The notes beneath the pieces were generated by a model. That model was not told the origin of the DNA, ran no database searches, and was given only the letters and a program-made list of their open reading frames with translations. A stretch of DNA of 64,000 nt, taken from Paracoccaceae bacterium (lineage in GTDB: Bacteria; Pseudomonadota; Alphaproteobacteria; Rhodobacterales; Rhodobacteraceae). Shown piece by piece: positions 34,851 to 44,971 of this stretch. Numbering within the stretch: position 1 is the stretch's first letter; each line of letters opens with the position of its first letter. Position numbers and translations under genes: made by a program. The DNA lies in assembly GCA_023259435.1 (NCBI GenBank), contig JALRHZ010000002.1:1-64000 (forward strand), given 5' to 3'.

Positions 34851-36524
34851 TTAGTTTTGTGACGTCAGACCTGCGGCGCGCATTTGGCTGAGGCTGACCC
34901 TTGGGGTGAGGGCCTCTGGTGAGATGTTAAGATCTAGGACTGCCCCTGATGGTGAGGCCAGCGCGCGTTCAAATGCTTGGGCAAATTGTTCTGTTGTGTC
35001 GACGCGTTCACCGTGAAAACCGTATGAGCGTGCCAGTGCTGCAAAATCTGGGTTGACCATCGTGGTGCCAGACACGCGTTCGGGATAGTTGCGTTCTTGG
35101 TGCGCGCGGATTGTTCCGTATATCCCATTGTTTAGGATCAGAACAATCGGACAGGCGCCTGCTTGTGCTGCGGTGGCCAGTTCCTGACAATTCATTTGGA
35201 AATCCCCATCTCCAGCAAAACAAACAACAGTTTTTTCTGGCTCGGAAATTTTGGCAGCAATCGCAGCGGGAATGCCGTATCCCATCGCCCCGCTTTGAGG
35301 CGCAAGAAGGCGCGCTTTTTTGCCGAACTTGAATTGCTTGTTTGGCCAAATGGCGAAATTTCCTGCTCCGTTGGTTATGATCACATCTTCGGGCAGATGG
35401 GCCTGAAGATATGCCATCACATGTCCCATATCGACCGGAGAGGGTTGGTGTGGAACGTTTAGGTTGGTTTCATACGCCGCACGATAGTGTGCGGTCCAAT
35501 CCGCCCAAGGACCAGAAATGTCCAATTCTGCCAGCGCCGTAGCGAATGCATTTGGGCCTGCGTGAATCCCTACATCTGGTTGATAAATCTTGCCGATCTC
35601 TTGATCTGATGCGTGTACATGGATCAGGGTTTGGCGCATTTTTGGTAAGTCAAACAGCGTATATCCATCCGTTGAATTTTCGCCAAACCGATTGTTGATG
35701 GCCAAGATGACATCTGCCTCTGACAGCATCTCTTTTACCCATGGCAACATACCAACGCCTGCTTCGCCGCAGAATTGGGTCAAGGTGTTGTCGAATTGGT
35801 CTTGGTAGCGAAATACCGATAGAACCGGAATGTTCGATGACTGCGCAAATCGTTCTAGTGCGATTTGACCCTCAGTTGACCAGTTGCACCCTCCGTATAA
35901 GAGTACAGGTTTGAGTGCGGAGGATAACGCCTGTTTGACCTGTTCCAATGCGGCCAAGGGCGGCGCCGGTTCAAAAACGGGCATCGCGTGTACAAGGGGT
36001 GTCACATCTGTTTGGGCCGATAGAACATCCTCGGGCAGGGCCACAACGACCGGACCGGGGCGTCCTGTGGTGGCGGTTTTCCATGCCCGAGCCACGATTT
36101 CGGGGATACGCTCGACCTGTTCAATCTCAACCGCCCATTTTGCCACGGTTCCGAACATGGCCTTATAATCGATTTCTTGGAATGCCTCGCGGCCTTTCAT
36201 GGTTGTTGCCACTTGGCCAACAAAGACGATCATGGGGGCACTGTCTTGTTGCGCCGTATGGATGCCAATAGACGCGTTGGTTACGCCTGGACCCCGGGTC
36301 ACAAAACATATTCCAGGTGACCTTGTCAGTTTGCCATAGGCCGCGGCCATGAAACTCGCACCGCCTTCGTTGCGGCAAAGGGTAAAATCAAATGCGCCTT
36401 GGGTATCGTGAAGTGCATCCAGAACCGCGAGATAACTTTCACCTGGGACACCAAAGCTGTGCTTTGCCCCCAAAGCTTGCAAACATGCGACCAGTAATTT
36501 TCCACCGTGATGTGACATTGACAT
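34851..36524 (-). CDS. Thiamine-diphosphate-dependent enzyme, acetolactate synthase-like
   Basis: A 557-residue ThDP enzyme of the IlvB/benzoylformate-decarboxylase superfamily. The N-terminal Pyr domain has the activating Glu in LCRNEGGASFMAAAYG and RGPGVTNASIG. A central domain follows. The PP domain has the ThDP motif GDGDFQMNCQELATAAQAG then LNNGIYGTI. No regulatory subunit gene is next to it, and there is no FAD-specific cue, so a catabolic decarboxylase or synthase is more likely than biosynthetic IlvB. ATG 36524 is the preferred start; 36518 is also possible. Confidence 0.85.
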   Translation of the reverse strand: MSMSHHGGKLLVACLQALGAKHSFGVPGESYLAVLDALHDTQGAFDFTLCRNEGGASFMAAAYGKLTRSPGICFVTRGPGVTNASIGIHTAQQDSAPMIVFVGQVATTMKGREAFQEIDYKAMFGTVAKWAVEIEQVERIPEIVARAWKTATTGRPGPVVVALPEDVLSAQTDVTPLVHAMPVFEPAPPLAALEQVKQALSSALKPVLLYGGCNWSTEGQIALERFAQSSNIPVLSVFRYQDQFDNTLTQFCGEAGVGMLPWVKEMLSEADVILAINNRFGENSTDGYTLFDLPKMRQTLIHVHASDQEIGKIYQPDVGIHAGPNAFATALAELDISGPWADWTAHYRAAYETNLNVPHQPSPVDMGHVMAYLQAHLPEDVIITNGAGNFAIWPNKQFKFGKKARLLAPQSGAMGYGIPAAIAAKISEPEKTVVCFAGDGDFQMNCQELATAAQAGACPIVLILNNGIYGTIRAHQERNYPERVSGTTMVNPDFAALARSYGFHGERVDTTEQFAQAFERALASPSGAVLDLNISPEALTPRVSLSQMRAAGLTSQN

Positions 36525-36781
36525 ATACCCGATTGTTAATGGTCCCATACATGCCCAAATCTTTAAGGTCGGCAAGTAGAATTGGTCTTTTGTGGTTTTT
36601 GGGTGGCGTGATCGTCATAGAGATGTGAAAATTTCGCGTCTGCAGCAATTGAAAAAACTTTGGAAATGTCGTATGCGCACGGCATCACACGTTGAAAAGT
36701 TTGGTTGTATTCTGAATCCGTCACGTTTGCAGATGCTCCAAAAATCGCATGACCCCCGTCAAGCAAGAGAGGTAAAATTTG

Positions 36782-38995
36782 ATGTCCGATACTGCAAAAC
36801 CTGATATATTGTATACAATTGTAGACGAAGCGCCAGAATTGGCCAGCGCGTCCCTTCTTCCGATCATTCGTTCGTTTGCCTCGGCGGCAGGTGTCTCTGT
36901 CGGGACAAAGGACATTTCTCTTGCAGGACGAATCATTTCTCAGTTTCCAGAATTCCTGACGGATGACCAAAAACAATCAGATGATTTAGCGGAATTGGGA
37001 AAATTGGTAAAAACGCCCGAGGCGAACGTTATCAAGCTTCCTAATATTTCGGCGTCCGTGCCGCAGCTTGTTGCTGCTGTAAAGGAATTGCAGTCTCAGG
37101 GTTATGCGCTTCCTGATTACCCAGAAGAGCCAAACACAGACGAAGAGAAATCAATCCGCGCGCGGTATGATGCGATCAAAGGATCGGCTGTTAACCCTGT
37201 CCTGCGCGAAGGTAACTCTGATCGTCGTGCGGCAAAAGCCGTTAAAAACTATGCGATGAAGAACCCGCATTCCATGGGGGAATGGGTCTCAGATAGCAAA
37301 ACACATGTTGCCTCGATGTCTGGTAACGATTTTTACAGCAACGAAAAATCCGCAACCATTACTGCGGCGCAGGTCGGTGCTGCTAAGATCGAATTCGTGT
37401 CCGAGACCGGTGATGTGACCGTGTTGAAAGATGGCATTGATTTGACTGAAGGCACCGTTGTTGACGCAACATTCATGAGTGCAAAGGCACTGCGTGACTT
37501 CCTACGCTCTGAGATCAAAGATACCAAGGATCAGGGAATTTTGTTCTCGTTGCACATGAAAGCGACAATGATGAAGGTCTCGGACCCGATCATCTTTGGT
37601 CATGCCGTATCGGTCTTTTTTGAAGACGCCTTTGACAAGCATGCCGATGCTTTGGCGGCGGCGGGTGTCAACCCGAACTCAGGGTTGGGCGACGTTCTTG
37701 CGCGTATCGCTGACAAGCCAGAGATCGTTGCAGACTTTGAGGCGATCATGGCGGATAAGGCGCCAATGTACATGGTCGATAGTGATCGTGGCATCACCAA
37801 CCTTCATGTACCGTCTGACGTGATCATTGATGCATCTATGCCGGCAGTCATCCGTGCAGGTGGCAAGGGCTGGGGACCAGATGGCAAGCCAGCAGACACA
37901 AAATGTGTGATCCCTGACAATTGCTATGCCCCTGTCTATGACGAAACAATTAACTATTTCAAAGAAACCGGAGCGTTGGATCCAACGACATCTGGTGCTG
38001 TTGCGAACGTGGGTCTGATGGCGCAAAAGGCCGAAGAATACGGCTCGCACCCTACGACATTCGAAATGACTGCAAACGGCACAGTGCGCTATGTTGTGGC
38101 CAATGGCGATGTTCTGCATGAGCATGCCGTTGAAACTGGTGATATTTGGCGGTCATCCACCGCCAAGAAGGCCCCAATCGAAGATTGGGTACGTCTTGGT
38201 ATTGATCGCCAAGCGGCAACCGGGTCACAGGCCATTTTCTGGTTGGACGCCAACCGTGCGCATGATGCTGAGTTGATCAAATATGTCGAGCCTATGTTGG
38301 CTGAGGCCGGTGTTGCGGATAAATTCCAAATCCTTGCACCACGGGAGGCCACGCGCCTAACACTGGAAACAATCCGTACCGGAGCGGATAGCATTGCCAT
38401 CACAGGTAACGTTTTGCGCGACTATCTGACCGACTTGTTCCCGATCCTCGAGCTTGGGACATCAGCGAAAATGTTGTCGATTGTAAAATTGATGAACGGT
38501 GGCGGTCTGTTTGAAACCGGTGCGGGCGGCTCTGCGCCTAAGCACGTGCAGCAGTTGCAAGAAGAAAACCACCTACGTTGGGATAGCCTTGGTGAATTCT
38601 GTGCGCTGGGCGAAAGCCTTAGCTTTTTGGCGACTGTCAAAGATAATGCAAAAGCGGCTGTATTGGGCGCAGCGGTAGATGCCGCAACCCAAGGTATCTT
38701 GGACAACAACAAGTCCCCGATGCGCAAAGTGGGTCAGCCAGACAACCGTCACAGCCATTTCTATTTTGCGATGTATTGGGCCGAAGCACTGGCGGCGCAA
38801 ACTGATGATGCAGCATTGGCCGCGCATTTTGCCCCAATCGCAGAGCAGTTGAAAGCTAATGAGGATAAGATCATTGCGGAATTGGACGCCGTCCAAGGCA
38901 AACCTGCGGACATGGGGGGGTACTATCATGCCGACCCAGCAAAAGTCGCAAGCATCATGCGCCCAAGCGCGACGCTAAACGCGATTATCGGTTAA
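36782..38995 (+). CDS. icd: Monomeric NADP-dependent isocitrate dehydrogenase
   Basis: Oxidatively decarboxylates isocitrate to 2-oxoglutarate in the TCA cycle, giving NADPH. The 737-residue length and sequence ([43 protein letters not shown]) match the monomeric type, unrelated in chain organisation to the ~400-residue dimeric enzyme. [20 protein letters not shown] is another family block. ATG 36782 follows GAGAGG at good distance. It stands alone, divergent from the ThDP enzyme gene. Confidence 0.96.
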   Translation: MSDTAKPDILYTIVDEAPELASASLLPIIRSFASAAGVSVGTKDISLAGRIISQFPEFLTDDQKQSDDLAELGKLVKTPEANVIKLPNISASVPQLVAAVKELQSQGYALPDYPEEPNTDEEKSIRARYDAIKGSAVNPVLREGNSDRRAAKAVKNYAMKNPHSMGEWVSDSKTHVASMSGNDFYSNEKSATITAAQVGAAKIEFVSETGDVTVLKDGIDLTEGTVVDATFMSAKALRDFLRSEIKDTKDQGILFSLHMKATMMKVSDPIIFGHAVSVFFEDAFDKHADALAAAGVNPNSGLGDVLARIADKPEIVADFEAIMADKAPMYMVDSDRGITNLHVPSDVIIDASMPAVIRAGGKGWGPDGKPADTKCVIPDNCYAPVYDETINYFKETGALDPTTSGAVANVGLMAQKAEEYGSHPTTFEMTANGTVRYVVANGDVLHEHAVETGDIWRSSTAKKAPIEDWVRLGIDRQAATGSQAIFWLDANRAHDAELIKYVEPMLAEAGVADKFQILAPREATRLTLETIRTGADSIAITGNVLRDYLTDLFPILELGTSAKMLSIVKLMNGGGLFETGAGGSAPKHVQQLQEENHLRWDSLGEFCALGESLSFLATVKDNAKAAVLGAAVDAATQGILDNNKSPMRKVGQPDNRHSHFYFAMYWAEALAAQTDDAALAAHFAPIAEQLKANEDKIIAELDAVQGKPADMGGYYHADPAKVASIMRPSATLNAIIG

Positions 38996-39014
38996 CACGT
39001 TCACATAATCGGTT

Positions 39015-39045
39015 CCAACAAGGTGGCCCCTTGTCGCCTTGTTGG
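39015..39045 (+). terminator. Hairpin downstream of icd
   Basis: CCAACAAGG pairs with CCTTGTTGG around a 13-base region, 20 bases after the icd stop. The following bases are not T-rich, so termination strength is uncertain. Confidence 0.55.
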
Positions 39046-39221
39046 GGCTATTCAATTAGAATTTACCACGAAATTCGTCTTATCCGTGCATGTTGTGGTC
39101 GATAAGATAAGTGAGCGTACAATCCAAACAAAGCAATAAATTTTTGAACTCATCTTGAAGTTGCAAAATTGATCCTTATTTTTAGATATCATAGTGATAT
39201 CAAATTATAGGAGTGATTTAG

Positions 39222-39983
39222 ATGATTTTCGCACAGATCATTGCAGTTTCGGTTGTTATTTTATTTGTACTTGCTGGCCTTTACATCAATCAACCCGAAC
39301 AATCCCGTGTCATAACCATGTTTGGTTCTTATAAATACACTGATGATGTTCCCGGTCTTCGCTGGGCGCCACCTTGGTATTTCCCACGGTTCATTGTTTC
39401 AAAACGGTTGCGAAATTTTGAAAGCCAGACCAGTAAAGTGAACGATGCAAGCGGTAATCCAATTGAAATTAGTGCTATTGTGGTTTGGCGTGTATCCAGT
39501 CCCGAAAAAGCAACGTTCTCTGTCGACGATTTTAAATTGTTTGTCCACACACAAAGCGAAAGCGCGGTTCGTATATTGGCGTCGCGTTACCCGTATGATT
39601 TTTCTGAAAAGGAAACTGATGAGAATTATAGCTTGCGAGCAAACGGTGATGAAATTTCCCAAGAGCTTGCTCAAGAAATTTCAAAAAGGGTCAACGAAAT
39701 TGGAGTTGAAATAATCGATGCGCGTATCAACCATCTGGCGTATGCGGTCGAAATCGCAAGCGCCATGTTGAAACGCCAACAAGCCGCGGCTATTCTCGAT
39801 GCGCGTGAAGTGATCGTAAAAGGATCGGTTGAAATCGTAAAATCGGCATTGGTTGAACTTGAAAAGACCGACGGATTTAATCTTGATCCCGAACGAAAAG
39901 CAGCGATGGTGTCCAATCTGATGGTCGTGCTCAGTTCTGGAAACGAAGCAACGCCAGTAATCAACACTGGATCATTGTATTGA
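39222..39983 (+). CDS. SPFH/Band 7 membrane-anchored protein
   Basis: A 253-residue stomatin/prohibitin-type protein. A single N-terminal membrane helix (FAQIIAVSVVILFVLAGLYI) is followed by the SPFH domain from about residue 25, including RNFESQTSKVNDASGNPIEI and VWRVSSPEKATFSVDD. A coiled, Ala-rich helix (ASAMLKRQQAAAILDAREVI) follows. SPFH proteins form ring-like membrane microdomain scaffolds. It overlaps the next small ribbon-helix-helix gene, a pairing seen in other proteobacteria. Confidence 0.88.
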   Translation: MIFAQIIAVSVVILFVLAGLYINQPEQSRVITMFGSYKYTDDVPGLRWAPPWYFPRFIVSKRLRNFESQTSKVNDASGNPIEISAIVVWRVSSPEKATFSVDDFKLFVHTQSESAVRILASRYPYDFSEKETDENYSLRANGDEISQELAQEISKRVNEIGVEIIDARINHLAYAVEIASAMLKRQQAAAILDAREVIVKGSVEIVKSALVELEKTDGFNLDPERKAAMVSNLMVVLSSGNEATPVINTGSLY

Positions 39984-40204
39984 CCGTGCAGAAGAAAAAA
40001 GCATATCCCCTGCGCGTCCAGTTGGAAATACTGGACGCGCTTTCGATTTGGGCACAGGATGAAATGCGTAGCGTAAACAGTCAAATCGAATATGTGCTAC
40101 GCGCAGCATTATTACGGGAAGGGCGGATCAAAGCGAAAATGTCCACGCCGGTCGAAGTCGATGACGAAGTTGACGAAAACGGGACAGACAACACATCTTG
40201 CTGA
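39980..40204 (+). CDS. Arc-like ribbon-helix-helix protein
   Basis: A 74-residue protein. KAYPLRVQLEILDALSIWAQ and MRSVNSQIEYVLRAAL form the strand-helix-helix pattern of Arc/MetJ DNA-binding proteins; an acidic tail follows. The start appears to be TTG 39980 overlapping the SPFH stop (TTGA); GTG 39986 is possible. Arc-type proteins bind DNA as dimers and may autoregulate the pair. There is no toxin-like neighbour other than the SPFH gene. Confidence 0.8.
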   Translation: MTVQKKKAYPLRVQLEILDALSIWAQDEMRSVNSQIEYVLRAALLREGRIKAKMSTPVEVDDEVDENGTDNTSC

Positions 40205-40381
40205 TTTGCGAATTTCCGCGTAAATACCTTTGCATGAAAAAACGAGTCTTTGACATGGATGATCGCGCGCGACTGCCTTGGCGGTTTTTTGGCGCGACGC
40301 TGACAGTCCTCGCCCGACTGTAATGTCTCTGTACGCATTACCTATCCAAAATTTCTGAAACTTTAACGGGAGAGGACCAAA

Positions 40382-41791
40382 ATGACCGCCCCGAAGACAC
40401 TTTATGATAAAATCTGGGACGCGCACGTTGCCCATGAATCCGAAGACGGCACATGTTTGCTATATATCGACCGTCACCTTGTACATGAGGTGACATCCCC
40501 GCAGGCCTTTGAAGGGTTGCGGATGACAGGACGCAGTGTTCGCGCGCCTGAGAAAACCATTGCAGTTCCGGATCACAATGTTCCAACAACAACAGATCGC
40601 GCCTCTGGTGTTATTGAAAACGAAGAAAGCCGTATTCAGGTTGAGGCGCTTGACAAAAACGCCAAAGAATTTGGCGTGCATTACTATCCGGTTTCTGATG
40701 TTCGCCAAGGGATCGTGCATATTGTTGGCCCAGAACAAGGTTGGACGTTGCCAGGTATGACCGTTGTTTGTGGGGACAGCCACACAGCGACCCACGGTGC
40801 ATTCGGTGCGTTGGCGCATGGCATCGGCACATCCGAAGTTGAACACGTTTTGGCGACGCAAACGTTGATCCAAAAGAAATCTAAAAATATGAAAGTGGAA
40901 ATCACCGGAAAATTACGCCCAGGTGTGACCGCGAAAGACATCACCTTGTCTGTCATCGGTGAAACCGGAACCGGTGGGGGCACTGGCTATGTCATCGAAT
41001 ACTGTGGTGAGGCGATCCGCGATCTCTCTATGGAAGGCCGCATGACCGTATGTAACATGGCGATTGAGGGCGGCGCTCGCGCAGGTCTTATTGCGCCAGA
41101 CGAGAAAACATTCGAATACTGCAAAGGCCGTCCACACGCGCCCAAGGGTGCTGCGTGGGAACAAGCGGTTGAGTATTGGAAAACACTGTTCACCGATGAA
41201 GGTGCGCATTTCGACAAAGTCGTCACGATCAAAGGCGAAGACATTGCACCTGTTGTGACTTGGGGTACGTCACCAGAAGACGTTCTGCCGATTACAGCAA
41301 CAGTTCCTGCGCCAGAAGATTTCAAAGGCGGCAAAGTCGAAGCGGCGAAACGTGCGCTTGATTACATGGGGCTGTCTGCGGGTCAGAAATTGACAGATAT
41401 CGAAATTGACACTGTCTTTATCGGGTCTTGTACAAACGGTCGTATCGAAGACCTACGCGCTGCTGCGGAAATTCTAAAGGGCAAAAAGGTCAAAGACGGT
41501 ATGCGGGCTATGGTCGTTCCTGGCTCTGGTCTTGTGCGAGCGCAAGCCGAAGAAGAGGGCCTTGCCGATATCTTTAAAGAGGCTGGATTTGAATGGCGTA
41601 TGGCGGGATGTTCTATGTGTCTTGCGATGAACCCTGATCAGCTGTCTGAAGGGGAGCGTTGCGCATCCACATCGAACCGCAACTTTGAAGGTCGCCAAGG
41701 CTATAAGGGTCGTACGCACCTCGTATCGCCAGCGATGGCGGCAGCGGCAGCTATCACTGGTCGTCTGACCGACGTACGGGAGATGATGTAA
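40382..41791 (+). CDS. leuC: 3-isopropylmalate dehydratase, large subunit
   Basis: Isomerises 2-isopropylmalate to 3-isopropylmalate with LeuD in leucine synthesis. 469 residues, an aconitase-family protein. The 4Fe-4S ligands are in FIGSCTNGR and [27 protein letters not shown] is the substrate-binding block. The ribosome site GGGAGAGG precedes the ATG. It is followed after 2 bases by a DUF429 gene and then leuD. Confidence 0.97.
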   Translation: MTAPKTLYDKIWDAHVAHESEDGTCLLYIDRHLVHEVTSPQAFEGLRMTGRSVRAPEKTIAVPDHNVPTTTDRASGVIENEESRIQVEALDKNAKEFGVHYYPVSDVRQGIVHIVGPEQGWTLPGMTVVCGDSHTATHGAFGALAHGIGTSEVEHVLATQTLIQKKSKNMKVEITGKLRPGVTAKDITLSVIGETGTGGGTGYVIEYCGEAIRDLSMEGRMTVCNMAIEGGARAGLIAPDEKTFEYCKGRPHAPKGAAWEQAVEYWKTLFTDEGAHFDKVVTIKGEDIAPVVTWGTSPEDVLPITATVPAPEDFKGGKVEAAKRALDYMGLSAGQKLTDIEIDTVFIGSCTNGRIEDLRAAAEILKGKKVKDGMRAMVVPGSGLVRAQAEEEGLADIFKEAGFEWRMAGCSMCLAMNPDQLSEGERCASTSNRNFEGRQGYKGRTHLVSPAMAAAAAITGRLTDVREMM

Positions 41792-41793
41792 GC

Positions 41794-42486
41794 ATGCGGG
41801 TTGCTGGCATAGACGGATATAAAGACGGCTGGATTGCCGTTGTCGTCGATGCCGGCGATTTTGCACGTGCGTTTACCGTATGGGCGTCCAAACTGGTGGA
41901 TTTGATCACGGATAACATGATCAAACTTGCGTTGGTGGATATGCCAATGGGATTAACGTCTGGTCCAGAAGATCGCCCCGTTGAGGCGGCTGCAAGGCAG
42001 GTCTTGAAAGGCAAAGCTGCGTCTTTGTTCAATGCTCCTTGTCGGCAGGCGCTTGGGTGTGAAACTTATGAACAGGCAAGCCAAGTCAATGCCAACGTGT
42101 TGGGTAAGAAGCTTTCCAAGCAAACGTGGAATATATGTTCCAAAATTGCAGAAGCGGATAACGCGGCACGAACATTGAAAAGTGTTCAAATCCACGAAGC
42201 GCATCCCGAAGTGTCCTTTACCACACTTCTAGGCGCACCGATTTTGGCCAGTAAAAAGTCTGCAAAGGGTCTTGTGACCCGTGCAGGGCACATTGCAGGC
42301 CTTGGGTTTGACTTGGTCAATCTTGCACGTCCGTTAGACGATAAACACACAGCATCCCCTGATGATTTGATTGATGCGGCGGTCCTTGCATGGTCTGCAA
42401 ATCGCGTCAGAACCAATACCCATGTGACCATTCCTGCGCATCCATCGCGTGATCACGCAGGGCTTGAAATGGCCATTTACGCCTGA
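41794..42486 (+). CDS. DUF429 family protein
   Basis: A 230-residue protein of the DUF429 family, which has an RNase-H-like fold. The N-terminus [20 protein letters not shown] carries the first conserved Asp; [19 protein letters not shown] and [11 protein letters not shown] hold other acidic or His residues at nuclease-like positions. Its biochemical role is not established. It is inserted between leuC and leuD with 2 and 20 base gaps, so it is co-transcribed with leucine genes, perhaps without functional link. Confidence 0.8.
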   Translation: MRVAGIDGYKDGWIAVVVDAGDFARAFTVWASKLVDLITDNMIKLALVDMPMGLTSGPEDRPVEAAARQVLKGKAASLFNAPCRQALGCETYEQASQVNANVLGKKLSKQTWNICSKIAEADNAARTLKSVQIHEAHPEVSFTTLLGAPILASKKSAKGLVTRAGHIAGLGFDLVNLARPLDDKHTASPDDLIDAAVLAWSANRVRTNTHVTIPAHPSRDHAGLEMAIYA

Positions 42487-42506
42487 AAGGGCAAAGGAGA
42501 ACGAAA

Positions 42507-43112
42507 ATGGAAAAGTTCGAAAAATTTAGCGGCGTCGCAGCGCCAATGCCATTGGTCAATATCGACACGGATATGATCATCCCAAAGAATTTCCTTAAGA
42601 CAATCAAACGCTCTGGCCTAGGTGTGCATGCCTTTGCCGAGATGCGCTATAACCAAGATGGATCCGAGGTTGCCGATTTTGTTTTGAACCAACCGGCCTA
42701 TCGCGACGCGCAAATTTTGGTTGCGGGTGATAACTTTGGCTGTGGATCCTCGCGTGAGCACGCGCCTTGGGCCTTGGCGGATTTCGGGATTAAAGTTGTT
42801 GTTTCAACATCTTTTGCGGACATCTTTTTTAACAACTGCTTTAAGAACGGTATGTTGCCAATTGTCCTGCCACAGGAACAGGTTGATCTGTTAATGAAGG
42901 ATGCGGAAAAAGGATCCAACGCGCGTATGGACGTCGATCTAGAGTCACAGACCATTACAACATCCGAAGGCGAAGTGATCTCGTTTGAGGTTGACGCTTT
43001 CAAAAAGCATTGCTTGCTAAATGGTTTAGACGACATCGGTCTGACCTTAGAGAATGCATCTTCAATTGACGCGTATGAGGCGAAAATGTCGGCCCAGCGC
43101 CCTTGGGTCTAA
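42507..43112 (+). CDS. leuD: 3-isopropylmalate dehydratase, small subunit
   Basis: The swivelling small subunit that pairs with LeuC. 201 residues, usual length. [19 protein letters not shown] and [16 protein letters not shown] are diagnostic, and [17 protein letters not shown] follows. The ribosome site AAAGGAGAA precedes ATG 42507. A clear terminator lies 20 bases after the stop. Confidence 0.97.
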   Translation: MEKFEKFSGVAAPMPLVNIDTDMIIPKNFLKTIKRSGLGVHAFAEMRYNQDGSEVADFVLNQPAYRDAQILVAGDNFGCGSSREHAPWALADFGIKVVVSTSFADIFFNNCFKNGMLPIVLPQEQVDLLMKDAEKGSNARMDVDLESQTITTSEGEVISFEVDAFKKHCLLNGLDDIGLTLENASSIDAYEAKMSAQRPWV

Positions 43113-43130
43113 TTGATCTATAGTCATGAT

Positions 43131-43165
43131 AAAGGCCTCTCCTGTGTCATGCAGGGGAGGCTTTT
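43131..43165 (+). terminator. Rho-independent terminator after leuD
   Basis: AAAGGCCTCTCCTG pairs with CAGGGGAGGCTTTT (two mismatches) around a 7-base loop and ends in four T. It closes the leuC-DUF429-leuD transcript. Confidence 0.8.
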
Positions 43166-43444
43166 GCATATCTAGACAGTGTTAATGAGTTCACCACTAC
43201 ATTTAGTTAATTTGCGGTCACCCTCCCAAATTTTGCCATATTTTTGCCTTGATCTGTGTGGTGCAAATTAGCCGCACTGACCAGAAACCAAGCTTTTTCA
43301 ATACTATACTAAACTTAATTATTGTAATAATATCCTTTTGGATTAATAAATGGGGCATAAATGAGGCAAACCCGCGTCCATGCGGGACAGTTTGGAACAG
43401 GTCACGGCAATGTATCGTGACAGGCCAAAACGTGAGGGCAGAAT
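43166..43444. other. AT-rich intergenic region before membrane protein gene
   Basis: No gene supported. It contains an AT-rich core (43300-43350) suited to a promoter. Two small hairpins follow, CCCGC-N6-GCGGG at 43371-43386 and GTCACG-N9-CGTGAC at 43401-43421, in what would be the 5-prime untranslated region of the next gene. Confidence 0.4.
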
Positions 43445-44260
43445 ATGATCGAAAAGATCTTTGGTGCGCTGGTGCGCGCGTTATTGGTATCGTTTGTCAT
43501 TGCGGCACCGTCCTTATTCCTGAGCGATATTAGTCAAGACGCTTCGCACGTTACCATTACCTTAGGTTTGATCTTTGGGGGGTTGGTCTATCTTGAGTAC
43601 GTCTATGAAAGTCCCAGCCTAGTTGAGTTCAGGAATGCGCCGCCGTTTAATCGAATTCGGTTTATATGGTTGGCCGTAACGATTGTTGCATTTTGTTCTT
43701 TCTTTCAAACCCGTTTGAATGGTGAAGACCTTGGTGTACTTGGGTCTGTCGCCACAATATTGGGGCATGCCTTCGACTTTCCTTATTCGCCTGTACGCTT
43801 GGTCACTTTGATCGTACCCTTTGGCGCAGATCCTGTGGTTGTTGAGGTCATTCTCATGTCTGCCGGTTTTGGTTTGCTCGGCTTTGTTACGGTATCGCTT
43901 TTGTTCTATTCTTATATCCGCGTCACCCGATGGCCGACCTCTCAAGGAACATTCAATATCTGGCAAAACTTGCCTTTGTTCGACCCATTGGCGGATGGAC
44001 AGCTGGCTGATCATCTGCGGCGCGACGGCCGCGTAAACATCTGTCTGGGTGTTCTGTTGTTGTTCATCATCCCAGCGACAATTCGAATGGCTGCCCCTTA
44101 CCTTGGCACTGACTTTCTGACGGAACCACAGAATTTGATTTGGGTTTTGTCTGCTTGGTCGGTCTTGCCGACAAGCCTTGTAATGCGTGGTATTGCCATG
44201 CTGCGCGTTGCCGAGATTGTGGATGCCGAATACGTTTTGCCGACGCATCAGACTGTATAG
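43445..44260 (+). CDS. Conserved-looking multi-pass membrane protein of unknown function
   Basis: I do not recognise this 271-residue protein. About six hydrophobic helices are visible (near residues 8-25, 35-50, 72-88, 120-160, 197-215 and 230-250). A cytoplasmic-looking loop contains RWPTSQGTFNIWQNLPLFDP. There are no catalytic motifs. GAGGGC lies before the ATG. It is followed by a second single-pass protein and then leuB, so it sits inside the split leucine locus. Confidence 0.65.
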   Translation: MIEKIFGALVRALLVSFVIAAPSLFLSDISQDASHVTITLGLIFGGLVYLEYVYESPSLVEFRNAPPFNRIRFIWLAVTIVAFCSFFQTRLNGEDLGVLGSVATILGHAFDFPYSPVRLVTLIVPFGADPVVVEVILMSAGFGLLGFVTVSLLFYSYIRVTRWPTSQGTFNIWQNLPLFDPLADGQLADHLRRDGRVNICLGVLLLFIIPATIRMAAPYLGTDFLTEPQNLIWVLSAWSVLPTSLVMRGIAMLRVAEIVDAEYVLPTHQTV

Positions 44261-44320
44261 AGGTGATTTGATTAGATGCCGCTATCTCAGTAGCTGTGAA
44301 TAGTGTGAAAGGTATTTGTT

Positions 44321-44896
44321 ATGGCAAAAGAAACTGTTGAGTTAGGACGCGCGCTTTTTTGGTCTGTTGTATCGGTGCTTGGTTTCTTTCTGATCTATTA
44401 TTTATTCCGGTGGTTAGGTTTTTCAGAGATTGTTTCTGCTGCGGCTTCTGTTGTGTCTAACCTAGCACCAGGTGCATATGATTACTTGGGACGTGATCTA
44501 TCGGGACGAAAGATTCCGGACGAACACCCCGATGATGGGCATGAAGAACCACTAGAACTTGTTTTTGATGGAAGACCCCTGTGGCGAGAGAGCGATGACT
44601 TGGTCGTTACATCCGATTTTGTCTCGTTTGCAGTGCTCTTCCAGAACCCGCATCCCGAGCTTGCTAACTTGTTCCACGATATGACCGCGGAAAAGTGGCG
44701 GTCGCTTTCGCATGATGATCCTTTGGCCAAAGACGTGTTAGATTTACTTGTAAGCGTTATACAAGCGGACGCAACTCTCGCGGTGAATGATGAATTGTCG
44801 TGGTACACGATTGGATTGCATGAGTTTTGGCATAGACTTGACGAGACACTTGGTACAGCCGACGAGGTTCAAGATAGCCCAGTGCATCTACATTAG
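44321..44896 (+). CDS. Single-pass membrane protein of unknown function
   Basis: A 191-residue protein. One strong N-terminal helix (ALFWSVVSVLGFFLIYYLF) is followed by a second amphipathic or hydrophobic stretch and then an acidic, His-containing soluble domain (DEHPDDGHEEPLEL; IGLHEFWHRLDET). No family is recognised. It lies 60 bases after the multi-pass membrane protein and could share its transcript. Confidence 0.6.
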   Translation: MAKETVELGRALFWSVVSVLGFFLIYYLFRWLGFSEIVSAAASVVSNLAPGAYDYLGRDLSGRKIPDEHPDDGHEEPLELVFDGRPLWRESDDLVVTSDFVSFAVLFQNPHPELANLFHDMTAEKWRSLSHDDPLAKDVLDLLVSVIQADATLAVNDELSWYTIGLHEFWHRLDETLGTADEVQDSPVHLH

Positions 44897-44971
44897 CCGA
44901 CAGTTTCTTGACCATTCTCTGGGAACACGCTAGTCCACGACCCAAGACTTTTACTCAAGGAAATCGTGAAA

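Noticed and set aside
34851-36524. Biosynthetic acetolactate synthase large subunit (ilvB)
   Set aside because: No small regulatory subunit gene is adjacent and the gene is not with other branched-chain genes; only the superfamily is safe.
36525-36781. Possible small gene in the divergent space before icd
   Set aside because: Frames there are short, lack ribosome sites and overlap the likely promoters of both flanking genes.
39980-40204. Antitoxin of a toxin-antitoxin module
   Set aside because: The partner is a SPFH membrane protein, not a recognised toxin.
40234-40323. 29-codon reading frame (MKKRVFDMDDRARLPWRFF...) upstream of leuC, as a possible leader peptide
   Set aside because: No ribosome site and no run of Leu codons; no clear terminator/antiterminator follows. 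Too weak to call.
43249-43533. 94-codon frame overlapping the start of the membrane protein gene
   Set aside because: Overlaps a better supported gene start with a ribosome site; composition is not protein-like.
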